Program-made: the position numbers and the translations under genes | Source of the DNA: Adiantum capillus-veneris | Lineage: Eukaryota > Streptophyta > Polypodiopsida > Polypodiales > Pteridaceae | Direction of reading: 5' to 3' | Assembly: GCA_014529385.2 (NCBI GenBank) | Contig: CM043970.1 | Span: 64,494,996 to 64,558,995, forward strand | Length of the DNA stretch: 64,000 nt | Part shown: one piece after another, positions 52,610 through 63,597 of the stretch | How positions within the stretch are numbered: the first letter of the stretch is position 1 | Layout: every line of letters starts with the position of its first letter | The notes under the pieces: model-generated | The model's input: the letters and a program-made list of their open reading frames with translations, nothing else | Databases searched by the model: none | What the model was told of the DNA's origin: nothing

Positions 52610-52966
52610 ATGCCTATAGGATATGAAACTACTGGTAATGAGGTAGTTGCAAAAATCCATGAAGAGCTTCACAAACTCCCCCCCAACGCGCCCCTCGAAG
52701 AAAAGAAGACGTTTACACAGAGAGAGCGTGACACAAACAAGGCGATCCGGATCTTAAACCACCTTAATCGCGCTCACAACACCGGAGACCAGGAACTCAA
52801 TGATGGTTTTGAGACAATGCGAGAAGCTTTGGGCAAGTGGGAGACATGGGGGTACATAGACAACTCTCGAAGGACCGCTTTACAGGCGGAGATTGACCAT
52901 TTTCTTGTTTGCAAACACACAATCAACCTGGTCGGCATCTCTAGCTCTAATGTGGTAGAAGATTGA
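52610..52966 (+). CDS. Small hypothetical protein inside the inverted-repeat element
   Basis: 118 codons with a plausible promoter and a higher C content than its surroundings. The protein looks soluble and mainly helical, charged (KKTFTQRERDTNKAIRIL), without a signal peptide or membrane segment. I do not recognise the family. It points inward from the left end and converges with the methyltransferase gene, so the two could be the element's only gene products. A chance open frame cannot be excluded, but the lack of low-complexity sequence and the promoter context argue for a gene. Confidence 0.45.
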   Translation: MPIGYETTGNEVVAKIHEELHKLPPNAPLEEKKTFTQRERDTNKAIRILNHLNRAHNTGDQELNDGFETMREALGKWETWGYIDNSRRTALQAEIDHFLVCKHTINLVGISSSNVVED

Positions 52967-53821
52967 GGCAAGATTTAAATAATTATGCACTAAATATATA
53001 TAGTTAAATAAATATGTACTAGCACATGATAAATTGTACTAGTGTGATGCAAGTTGTATTGTGTGTGTGTGTGCAAGTTTGATTCCCTACCTAATCATGT
53101 AAAAAACTTATTTTAATTATATGATGCTTATTTTAACTATATGATGGTGTTCCACTCTTCAGTGCCCTGGCAAGACTAATTCATATGTCTCTGTCTGACT
53201 TATTATTATTGAAGTAGCTGTGATACTTTTAATCGGCCTGGTCTACTAACACATCTTCAAGATCTGTCATAATTTAGGGTATTGTTGATATCTTGTAGCT
53301 AAACTGAACCACCAAATGTAACTACAAGCTGTTTGAAAGCCAAACATAAAGAAAATCTATGTGAGTTTTTTATATAATGCAAGAAAAAGATGAGCGTGTC
53401 TTTAGTATTTACCCTACTTTTAGTAGAATATTGTTTCCTGTCCATATAGGTGTTGTTGCAAACAAGGATGAAGGCCTAATAAGCCAATTTGAAACTAGGA
53501 ATCTAAAAAATATTGATGGTTGTACTTGTTTGGGCAGAGACCTCAAAGTAATGATACACGCATAGACTCTTGCATATAAAATAGTAATTAAGAACACTTT
53601 AAAGAGTTGAAGAACTGCATACGTACATAAACACACACATATAAATAACTATATATATTGTATAAACAAGTACTTAAAAACACTTTACTGAGTTGAAGAA
53701 CTGCTTACGTACATAAACACACACATATAAATAAATAAATAAAACGATATTATATATATATATAATATAAATATTATATATAAAACTATATATATTCTTA
53801 GACCGACAGTGTAAAGAAATA

Positions 53822-54265
53822 CTGACAAGCAATCAAAATTTTGACAGCATAACAACGTGAATTTTTTTTAAAAAAACCATTCCATACTTGCTTCCATGAA
53901 AGCTTGCCTAAATTTCGTTAAGCTTTCCGATTCTATACTTGCTTCCGTGAAGCTTGCCTAACTTTTGTGTATACATGAAACCATGATTATGTTTCTAAAC
54001 ATGAACAAAAAGCATGATTATATTCACAAGCAATCAAAATTTTGACAGCATAACGGCGCGAAAATTCAAACAAAAAAATTTCCCATTCCATACTTGCTTC
54101 CGTGAAGCTTGACTAACTTTTTTGTATACATGAAACCATGATTATGTTTTCAAACATGAACAAAAAGCATGATTATATTGACAAGCAATCAAAATTTTGG
54201 CAGCATAACGGCATGAAAATTCAAATTAAAAAAATCTCCATTCCATACTTGCTTCCGTGCAGGAG
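53822..54265. repeat. Tandem repeats (about 160-190 bp, three copies), left subterminal
   Basis: Each copy has ACAAGCAATCAAAATTTTG, then (G)ACAGCATAACGGCG or a variant, an A-rich run and CCATTCCATACTTGCTTCCG. The core and the CCATTC follow-on also occur at 58590 and 59005 on the other side of the methyltransferase gene. A shorter duplication (GTACATAAACACACACATAT) lies at 53600-53730. Confidence 0.8.
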
Positions 54266-54524
54266 CAAATGCTCACGGGAAGAAGAAATTACATACGCAA
54301 AAAAGCATGTGTTGGTATATTACTTTGATAAATCCAAAGCTCTCAACTAACTTTTATCTAGCATAATAAATATGAAATCATGGTTGAATTGATAAGGACG
54401 ATCAACACCAACAACATTTCTTCAGTAATACCAAAAAAGTGGCACCCAAACACCATGGTCACACGTCGTTCCATAAAAATCACAAACTAGAAAAAATGAT
54501 AGATAATACCAATGTTGATGTCAA

Positions 54525-57500
54525 TCAAGGGCAATGTGATCCGGGCTCATATTGTTGCCAATCAGTCTCCTCATCGCTATCTACGTCAATTGCTGAAATA
54601 GCACGTACACATGGAGCCTTGAAGCGTGAAAGATGTTGATGGAAGACCTCTGGATCACTATCTATGCAGAGACAGTGTCTAGACAACTCAACGCAAACAT
54701 TGCCCAAGCCACCACATCCAAAAAATATATCAACAATGTAGGTGTGCTCCGCAGTAAATGTCCTCACACGCCAGCTAAAAAAGGCAAAAAATATGCACAT
54801 TTTTACTTTATGTAACATAGTCCAATAACTCATAGCAGGAAGCATATATTCTTATCGAAAGAAGTCAAGGCTACGCTCGGCGGCACCTCTAAGAGCGTTT
54901 CCTCCAATGTACTCTCCGTTGGCGCGCTCCACTAGTATTCCGGACTTGGCATCGAAAGAGTTGTTGTCCACACTCTCTCCATCTCGTCGATCGTAGATAG
55001 GACGTTGACCCTTATGATAAAACAATCTTAGCAATAGTGTTTCCACCTACAAATTACAATTAGAATGTGATCTAATTGAAGAAAACTACGAGCATGATTT
55101 TCAATCAACAAATAAATTTACTTACTCTCTTAATCTCAATGGTCTTTTGCACATAATCATCGTGGATCAAAATAAGGATGGCGTGCATCATTTTGAATCC
55201 CATCTCGATGGCATGGCTAGACACAATGCCAAAGTGATCAGTGGAGCTTAAGGTGATGTACCACCCATTGTTTGCCACATACTTTGAAGCTATTACGGCC
55301 ACTTTCTTACTTAATTTTTGAGAGAATTGATTCCATGGAGGGACCTGCATAATACTCATTGTTAATTTAATTAAAGTTCCAAAACTATCATAGACTATCC
55401 ATTGTGGTTTTGAAGGATGCATACCTCATTCTCCGAAAAATTTTCAACTTTAAAGTTTGTTGGAAAATCCGCAAACAAAAGAGAGGCCACTTCATTGCTC
55501 TTTTCCCCATCAACATGGGTTGAATGAAGAAAATCCAAGATCCTGCATACGATCAAATACATGTATTTCAAACATTCACAACACACACCACACATAGTTA
55601 GTCTTTCTTTTCACATGAGTTTACTATTTCTCATCATCGAGAGAAATTTTGTAAACATCTAGCATATTGCCAATAACGGTCACATCATAATCTATGGAAG
55701 GCACTGCATAATCAGAAAATAAAATATTTCATCAAGAATTGTTAAGTAGAAAGAAAGTGACAGCTAGATATCTATACAAGCAAGTTTACCTGTGGAGCCT
55801 TGAGCACCTTTTTGGTTCTTTTTGGGAGACTTCTTGGGCTTCTTGGATCTAACAAAATCCAATCGTTTCTTTATAGAGGAGATTGTACTATTGTTTACTC
55901 TTTTCAAAGAGGTGGCTTTCTTGGAAGCTGAGCCAATCTCCTCAATACCATTTTCATTTCTTTCAAGAACGTGCTCTAAAGCAAACAAAAATATATTTCT
56001 CACAAGCATAATCTAAATAGTATGAGCACTTTAACAATTTTGTAGTTTTTATAAATGCCAAAAATAACCTTTATATTACACTCGAGGTAGGTGCCTCGAG
56101 TGTAATCTAGCCACCAAGGGCAATATCAATTTCCCAAGCAATCAAACCATAATCTCTCATCCATAGTGGATACATACACTCCTCACAAGAGAGGTCCCTC
56201 CAACTTTCAACAGCAATTGGCAACTTCTCCAACAAAGTTTGATCGTAAAGCTGAATTAGCCATCTACATAAAATCCAGTTAACTTTATTTGAGCTCCTTT
56301 TCTAAGTGACTTATTTATTATACAAACTCTAAGTAAAAAATAGAATAACAACCATAAAGATATCAATTGTATTACCTGAATAATACTCTCCTCGAAGATT
56401 CCATAAGCTCTGGAATTTTTTCATCCGACTCTTTTGTGTTGAGCTTACTCCAAAGCTCCACAAAAGCTTTATCAATGTGGTCCCTCAATTGGTGATGAAA
56501 CCATGCTTTAAAGCCCTCCGGCATTTCTTCAATCATTTTCCCTTTGATCCTCAAGCATTGCTTCAAGATACTTCTCCAATACCACTCTTTACGTAAGTAC
56601 ATTCTAAATTTCATTGCACTAATATAACGCTCAGAAGTAACATCATCTACACGGCAATGCATCAAAGAGTGCAATATTTCCTTTTTCCTATAGAGCAAAT
56701 AATAAACAAACCATAAATGCATTGATTCATTTGATGATTTCATGTGTAATTTTTTATCCAAAAATTATTACCTCTCTGGTGATATTTTAGAAGTTGCCAA
56801 AGAGTGGACCTTGTCTCTTGTAAGGCCCACTTGATCCTTTTCTCTTATCCAATTGAAGTTAAATAATAAAGAGAAGAACCCTTGGCCATTGGCGGGGTTG
56901 GCAATGGCCAACATCTATGCTGCATTAGCACGAGATCAAATCAAATCAATTTTTCAATCAAATAAATCAAATTCAAATGACATGTCAACTTACAATTTTG
57001 TAGAAATTCAAACATGAACGGTGAGAAGAGAAAGTGTTTACCTTATAAGCTTTCTTTGAATATTTTTTCTACTCTTCCTTGAGCAACCATTTCCTTTTCT
57101 GGCAGTGAAATCAAGGGATCATTGATCTCTTGCATCTCTTTGATAAGAGACAAGTCAAAGTCTTCCTTTTGTAGAGCAAATGAAAAAAAAAGTAAGATTT
57201 TACAAAATAATGTCAAGCTTTAGAAATTACATAAAAAGTGTACTTTAAGGCAAAAAAATATACCTTCCATATGAGCATTGCTAATAAAAGAGCAGGAGCA
57301 TTGCACCAACTCCCTTTAGATGCCTTCTTCTCACAAGCAAGCTCTACCTCTTTCCATCAAACCCAATCTTGGGGAAAGTCTTTCATTAAAGAATCTTTGC
57401 TTGCCCCAGCCAGTTTTTGGAACAAGAAGATCTACTGCCCAAAATTTGTGCTCACAGTGGTTTGACCAATCCTAAACCACAATATCTTAAATTAAATGGC

Positions 57501-58527
57501 AGGAGAATGACATCGATAAAGTAATAGCAATAACTTTCAAAACAACAAATGTGTCAACTCATTTTGAGAGCGCAAAGCTAGCATAAGCTCCCCCTCTGCA
57601 CTTCTATCAACATAGACAAATTGACACTTCACAGAACAATGTCTCCACTTTATCATTGAAAATTCTACAACAACAAAAAAGGAAATTAGAAATCATAGAG
57701 TAATACAAGTCAACTTTACATTAAACAAAAAAGAAATCACTTACGTGTTTTTATTAAGTGCATCCAAGTTTTCAAACGGTGATTACCATCCCAAACGATA
57801 ATTTTTTTTCCCCTTAAGTCTTCCCACTCAAGGGGAAGGGAATTATCAAAATCATCGGTTATTTCTCGCCAAATAGGCCCCCATTCATCTTTGTCTAAGT
57901 CGGAAACATAATGTTGATCATGGCCTGGCTTCTTAAATGACACAAGAAATGGAGATCCAAGCACACTGTATCCAGACATCTCAAACCTTTTCACCAAGCC
58001 CTCAGTGCCTGGACCCTCCACTCTAATGGCTTCATTTTCCATCAATCTGCAGAGAGGAATTCGAGGAGGTTCCCCACCTCTCTTTACAATAAAACCCTCT
58101 ACAATCTCCTCCAATATTCGACCATGAACATCCTTTCCAAATACTGTTGGATGATCGGGAGGTTTAGCAACAATTGTTGTTGCTTCAGACACGCTGTGAG
58201 CCACCAATTCACCTTGTGTAGCATGAATATCTGGAACACCTCTTCTTCATGCACATCACTCAATATATCCTCTTCTTCATGCACATCACCCAAAATATCC
58301 TCCTTTCGACGGACACTGGAAGAAGCAATGGAAGATCGTGCATTGGCCCTATGCCCTGTAGTGCCAGACCTTAATGTGTATCCTACTCCTACAAGCAAAA
58401 AACAATAAGAACACAACTAGTTTAGTGAGTATGTGGAGACAAATAAAAAGAACACAAATAGCTTAATGTATTTGAACTTCCTTTGAGAGATACCTGTCCT
58501 GCCACATTTAGATGGTGTACGAGCCAT
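54525..58527 (-). pseudogene. ParB-like domain / DNA methyltransferase (beta-class) fusion gene, about 14 exons, decayed
   Basis: My exon model, minus strand: 58527-58494, 58388-57745, 57664-57559, 57471-57264, 57165-57042, 56914-56772, 56697-56376, 56263-56115, 55975-55790, 55703-55625, 55542-55425, 55344-55126, 55046-54856, 54774-54525; nearly all borders are GT-AG and phases join (about 920 codons). Exon 2: ParB-like, IPLCRLMENEAIRVEGPG and IIVWDGNHRLKTW. Exon 9 is Lys-rich (possible nuclear signal). Exons 11-12: LLFADFPTNF in the DPPY (motif IV) position, then VANNGWYITLSS. Exons 13-14: NALRGAAERSLDFF, then motif I VDIFFGCGGLGNVCVEL and CIDSDPEVF. IV before I is the PF01555 order. Lesions: frameshift in exon 2, two stops in exon 4, one in exon 5, one across the exon 10/11 join, lost donor after exon 13. 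DNA base methylation is inferred. Confidence 0.6.
56075..56106. other. Perfect 32-bp palindrome in an intron
   Basis: ATTACACTCGAGG, six-base loop TAGGTG, CCTCGAGTGTAAT: 13-bp arms without mismatch, 9 bases after the end of exon 8 of the methyltransferase gene model. Confidence 0.9.
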
Positions 58528-58565
58528 AATCTATCAACCATAAACAAAAAAAATCTTTTTAGCAA

Positions 58566-59334
58566 TGACAATACAAATATAAACTTCTAAATTTTGGCAG
58601 CATAACGGCGTAAAATGAAAATTTAAAAAAAACCATTCTCAACTTGCTCATGGCAAGGAAAAATACAAATCCACTTTGACATTTGTATACCTCTTCTCTA
58701 CAACGACCTGTTCTTACATCATTGTAATTGTTACTGTAAGTGTGTTTAGTATGTGTGTATGCATGGTGTCTTGTATGCAAGTGTGTTGATGTGTGTGAAT
58801 GCAAGTGTTTATATGTGTGTGTGTGTGGATGTATGCATGATTGTGTGTGTGTGAATGGAAGTGTAATATGTGTGTGTCTGTATGCATGATTGTGTGTGTG
58901 TTTGTGCTATGTTTGCAAGTGTGTTGATGTTGTGAATGCAAGTGGTTATATATGTGTATGTGTGCGTATGCATGACAATACAAATATAAACTTCTAAGTT
59001 TCGGCATCATAACGGCGTAAAATGCAAATTAAAAAAAAAAACCATTCTCAACTTGCTCATGGCAAGGAAAAATACAAATCCACTTTGACATTTGTATACC
59101 TCTTCTCTACAACGACCTGTTCTTACATCATTGTAATTGTTACTGTAAGTGTTACTGCAAGTGTGTTGATGTGTGTGAATGCAAGTGTTTATATGTGTGT
59201 GTGTGTGTGGATATATGCATGATTGTGTGTGTGTGAATGTAAGTGTAATCTGTGTGTGTCTGTATGCATGATTGTGTGTGTGTTTGTGCTATGTATGCAA
59301 GTGTGTTGATGTTGTGAATGCAAGTGTTTATATA

Positions 59335-59367
<33 letters not shown>

Positions 59368-59500
59368 GTGTGTATGCAAGTGTAATGTGTGTGCGTATGC
59401 ATGATTGTGTGTGTGTTTGTGCTATGTGTGCAAGTGTTTTGATGTGTGTGAATGCAAGTGTGTATCACTGTGTGTGTGTGTGTGAGTGTGTGTGTGTGTG
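58566..59500. repeat. Right subterminal repeats and GT-rich minisatellite
   Basis: A block of about 180 bp (from ACAATACAAATATAAACTTC through GGCAGCATAACGGCG-like sequence to CATTGTAATTGTTACTGTAAG) occurs twice, from 58566 and from 58976. Each is followed by a GTGTGTG/ATGCAAGTGT/GATTGTGTGTG minisatellite. The first copy begins about 40 bases upstream of the methyltransferase start codon, so it may include its promoter. Confidence 0.8.
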
Positions 59501-59617
59501 CTTACCTGCGGCGCTCGCCCGATCCATCGGAGGAGGTCCAATAGGAGCTCCAATGGAGCTGCTCCGGTGGATTGGGCGAGCATGCGTAGGTAAGCGCGCG
59601 CGCACACACACACACAC
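59478..59617. other. Long GC-rich hairpin next to the right inverted repeat
   Basis: (TG)n, CTTACC, GCTCGCCCGATCCATCGGAG, a centre with GGAGCTCC, then the inverted CTCCGGTGGATTGGGCGAGC, GGTAAG and (CA)n. The GC-rich core is 59501-59594 and the dinucleotide runs extend the pairing, so about 140 bases can fold back on themselves. Confidence 0.85.
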
Positions 59618-59770
59618 GTGAGTAGAAAATCTACACACACAGTACCTTGTCTTCTTTTACTCCTTCTTCTTCACAGCAAAACTCCACTTTCTCTTCACTC
59701 CACTTTCATCTCCTTCTTCACAGAAAAACTCCACTTTCACTTCACTCCACTTTAATCTCAATTAAAACTC

Positions 59771-59874
59771 CACTTAAACTTCACTCCACTTTCATCTCAA
59801 CTACTACTTTTTTCACACACACCATATATTACAAAAAATGATATTGTGGTATAAACACTCACTCACACACATTC

Positions 59875-59948
<74 letters not shown>

Positions 59949-60408
59949 GTATATACACACATAAAGATATACACAAAATGTATTCATATATATAATTTTA
60001 CTAAAAAAATACTATGTTTTTTACACACACACACACACACACAACCATATATTAAAAAAAATGATTGTATGTGTTTGTGTGTATAAAAAACGTAACATTC
60101 TTAAAGTTAAGTTATATACACACACACACGCACACACAAGATGGAAAAACTATGTGCACAGTCATACATACATACACTCTTTAGAGATAGTTATATATAT
60201 CTTAACTTAAAGAAATGCTACGTTGTTTACACACACCCACAAAATCATTTATACACGCGCACAGTAATGTATATAACTTAACTAAAAAAATTATATATGC
60301 ACACTACCAAAACACTCACACACATATATATAAAATGACAAGATGGAAGCATATATATAACTTAACTAAAAAAATTGCTACGTTTTTTATACACACACTC
60401 ACACAATC

Positions 60409-60465
<57 letters not shown>

Positions 60466-60820
60466 ATGGAGACACTATTAGACTGCATTAAATGTAGTCC
60501 TTAAACCACCATTTAGAAATTAAATGGCCCCTCAAATTTGATGACATATTCCATTGCACATACATTCACAACCGTCATATATTAAATGCACTTCTTCAAT
60601 TATGATTTTTATTATTCTTTGAGCCATCACAAGATCTTATGCAACTGTCTTTTCGTCTACCTACCAATCTTTCACTTTCATTAACCTTCACATCTTTCAT
60701 TAACTTTCACCAGTTTCATTAACCTTCACTTTATCTTTAACTTTCGTTAACCTTCACCACCTTCACTTAATCCACCACAGTTTTCTTGCATCTCCACCCT
60801 ATAATCTTTTGCTTGAGAGA
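59771..60820. other. Microsatellite-rich DNA, no gene
   Basis: (AT)n at 59878-59935, several (CA)n tracts, (AT)n(CA)n at 60406-60461 and an imperfect minisatellite of TTCATTAACCTTCAC type at 60665-60770. Confidence 0.8.
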
Positions 60821-60823
60821 ATA

Positions 60824-62322
60824 TGTCCAACATGAAAGTAACAAGAACTTGGAAGGTTGGTGGTCAGATAGTTAACCGCGACATTCAGTTGAAGAGAAAC
60901 TCATTGTTGCTTAGTGCTTACTATTTGCAGAGTTTGCTGCCTCCATCTTGCCATTTTTCAGTCCCTATCTGCTCTTATTGAAAGTGATTGTGGCCTAACA
61001 AAAGTCTTACTGCAACCACAGTGGGATATGGAAGGTCATCAGCATTTCTTAATAGATGGATCTTTTTCAGGCTTGTTTGAGATGCTTCATTCAGACACAT
61101 TTATACAGGTATCTGACAATGAGAAAGGAAATGACAAAGAGGTATCTGAAGATGTTTTAAGCATTGTGCATCTTGAAAGTAGTGGTGACGATATAGGACA
61201 TCTCAAAACTCAGTCAATCGTCATTTGGATTCAACAAAATCTAGGGGCAAAAAAGTTAAATGATCTGTTAACATTATGTGGAGCTCCATTGCAAGTTGTT
61301 GAACTTCCACAACATTATGATGGAAATTTTTGTTTTGAGTTACTTGCGACTCAGGATAAAACAAAACAAATGACAGGGATGGAACAACGCTTTGATGGTC
61401 ACTTGTGGACTCGCCCATCTGTGACAACCATGGCAATAGCATGCACAATTATTCTAAGCCACTGTTTGGGATGCATGCAGTGCAATTATTCAACGTGTCC
61501 TCATTATATTAAGGAACAAGAATTTAATAGTAGAGATTTTCATGGATATTTGGACAGACAGGTCAAAAAGGACTACCTTGCAATGGAAGAGAATACAACA
61601 ATAACTTGTCATTATTGGCAGAAGGTTGTTACTTGTGTTGTTGCTTGTCCCTGCAAAATCTATTATGTTTTGCCTAGATATGGTACAATGTCGCGACTGG
61701 CAATACATGTTGGTAAACATTGTCATAATGTTAAGGCAGGAACCTCTAGGGCTGCTATTTCAAGAGTGCGGAAACTGGTAGGTGCAGTACTAAAAATAGA
61801 AAAGGGTGGCCCAAGAAAAATTCAAATGTTGGTGGCTCAACAACTTGTGCTTCACTCCTTGATTGGTGAGGAAGCTGAAGCTACATCCGATGTACAATTC
61901 AATGATTTTTTGGAAGAAATGATGCCACTGGTTTAAACCAAATGGTAAGAGAAACTCAATTTTTTTCCTTGAATTTGTTAATTTTTTAACTATTATAAAT
62001 TTAGCTTTCTTGTGATGCATCATGTAGGTTTTCTTCAATTGTTTCAAAGGAGAGGAAGAGTCAAGGTGTTGTTATTGGGGATGGATATGATAATATTTTA
62101 TTGCTTCAAAAAAATGTTTCCTTTTTTCCATGGGAGTAGATTTCCTGGACAGGGTGAAGAGGATGACAAGTGCGTCCTATTTAAAATGTCCACTAAAGGA
62201 CCAGGTTCTGGGATTGATCTAGTAAATCGGATGAAAAGAACTGAAACTGGTGACTTGAGAAATGCGTGGGTACATTTTGATTTTACCCATAGAATAGATG
62301 GATGGGCAACAATGTCAACATG
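60824..62322 (+). pseudogene. Transposase-like gene with Cys/His zinc-binding region, truncated
   Basis: Largest non-LTR coding stretch in the window: 340 codons open to 61936. Seen: FDGHLWTRPSVTTMAIACTI, C..C....CPHY (GCMQCNYSTCPHY), CHYWQKVVTCVVACPCKIYY, then SRLAIHVGKHCHNVKAG. The C-x-C ... H-x-G-x-H-x-H arrangement recalls WRKY-GCM1/FLYWCH zinc fingers, common at the front of Mutator-like transposases. A second exon appears after an intron (acceptor near 62026), with VIGDGYDNILLLQKN and WVHFDFTHRIDGWATM; Asp residues here may belong to a DDE core. A frameshift near 62130 and the LTR at 62323 break it. ATG 60824 (MSNMKVTRTWKVGG) may be the true start in another frame. Family uncertain. Confidence 0.45.
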
Positions 62323-62960
62323 TCAAATATAATTAATATATGTGAAAAAAATATGAAGGGGTCAAAATAAATCTCTCTCATTATGGAGCTACCATAAAAA
62401 GATGAATATTTTTGGTGTTCTAATTTATGAGAGTAAAAGAGAATAGATGGAGGAAGGGAAAAATCACAATAGTGAAAAAATATACACATAAATAAAACTA
62501 GTTTTTTTGGATTTTTGTTGGGGTGGAGTTACACCAAAAATAAGAGAAGCTTGCATGAAAGTATTTCTATATGGAATAAAGCGTATGCAAAATGGTAATA
62601 AAAATTATGGTAATAGTGAGTCAATATACATAGCATGAATAACGCATACCTAGGTAGAAATATTTAAATAAATATCAAAATAATTATGAAAATTCCTTAT
62701 ATTTAGGCCTTATACACAGTGAAATATTTACACACAAAGAGGCCATAATATACTTTTTTTTTTGAATTTAAAGTTTTTTTTTTGGCTCAACTAGCCCAAT
62801 GACTAGCTAATAAGTATTTTAAAGGGATATGGGAAAAGTCCCCTAACTCACACACGTCTATATACAATGAAATGGTAGGGATAGCCACAGTGTTAGGGTG
62901 ATTTTTGGTAGGTTGAGATAGCTCACTATAGCAATTTGGATAGCTAGAAAATGGCTATCA
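62323..62960 (-). repeat. T1-family LTR (solo or displaced), copy C
   Basis: TGTCAAATATAATT ... GGCTATCA in plus-strand reading, 638 bp, aligning with copy B except for an extra segment near 62690-62720 that copy A also has. There is no primer site or polypurine tract next to it, and coding sequence abuts its left end. It is therefore a solo LTR or the remaining outer LTR of a rearranged T1. Confidence 0.8.
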
Positions 62961-62966
62961 CTATCA

Positions 62967-63293
62967 ATGTTTCTTTTTCCTCTTTCCTACCTTCATTCCC
63001 CGCTAGCTCTCTCCACCTTTGAAGGTGTTTGAGGCCTTGGGCCGGAGGCTTGGGATAGTTAATGTTTTTTTAATAAAGTCTATGTTATGCTCATGATGCA
63101 TGAATCTTATCATCTTCATTGCATTACCTAGGTCACAAGGAACACAAAGATTGTATTGTACCATGTCTCTCTTGATGGGAGAATCTATAATACATATGTC
63201 TATTGGAGGGGGAACCACCGGCTCCACATAAATCCGGTCCTTAACTATTGTCAGGTTCTCTAAAATATCTTTCTTGCAAAATTATTGTTCATG
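62967..63293 (+). repeat. Partial G1-family LTR (3' third)
   Basis: Begins ATGTTTCTTTTTCC, exactly where the partial LTR at 32510-33555 stops, and runs through CTCTCTCCACCTTTGAAGG, the GGCTCCACATAAATCCGGTC block and TATTGTTCATG. About 150 bases of the LTR 3' end are missing. Confidence 0.8.
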
Positions 63294-63597
63294 GGTGGAT
63301 GCATGAATAGGTGGCCCGGTTTTAACCGATTGAAAGTTTCTTTTAGAGGCTTAAAATTTAGGGGGTATGAAACTGGTGTTATGGGCAAGAATTGTTTGAA
63401 TTAAATATTCGTGTGGAGGATACAAAATCTTAAAAATCATGTGGAGGATTCAAAAACACATGTGGAGCCCACGTTAGAATGAATGTTCAGTCGAATGTTT
63501 TCATGACTGTGACTTCTCTGTATCTTTGTGCCTTTCTCCTTCTGCGCCTTTCTCAGCTCGCTCTACAGCCCCCTATGCACGCTGCTTATCCTTTGCT

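Noticed and set aside
56115-56120. In-frame TAG at the end of methyltransferase exon 8 as a lesion
   Set aside because: Using the GT six bases before it as donor joins exon 9 in phase (ALEHVLERNENG), so this stop is probably intronic.
58714-59621. His/Thr- and Cys/Val-rich frames that look like metal-binding proteins
   Set aside because: Products of GT/CA minisatellites; copy number and frame change between the repeats.
62323-62960. Copy C as the true 5' LTR of T1
   Set aside because: No primer binding site next to it and unrelated coding sequence abuts it; solo LTR is simpler, though the possible CTAT duplication keeps the idea open.
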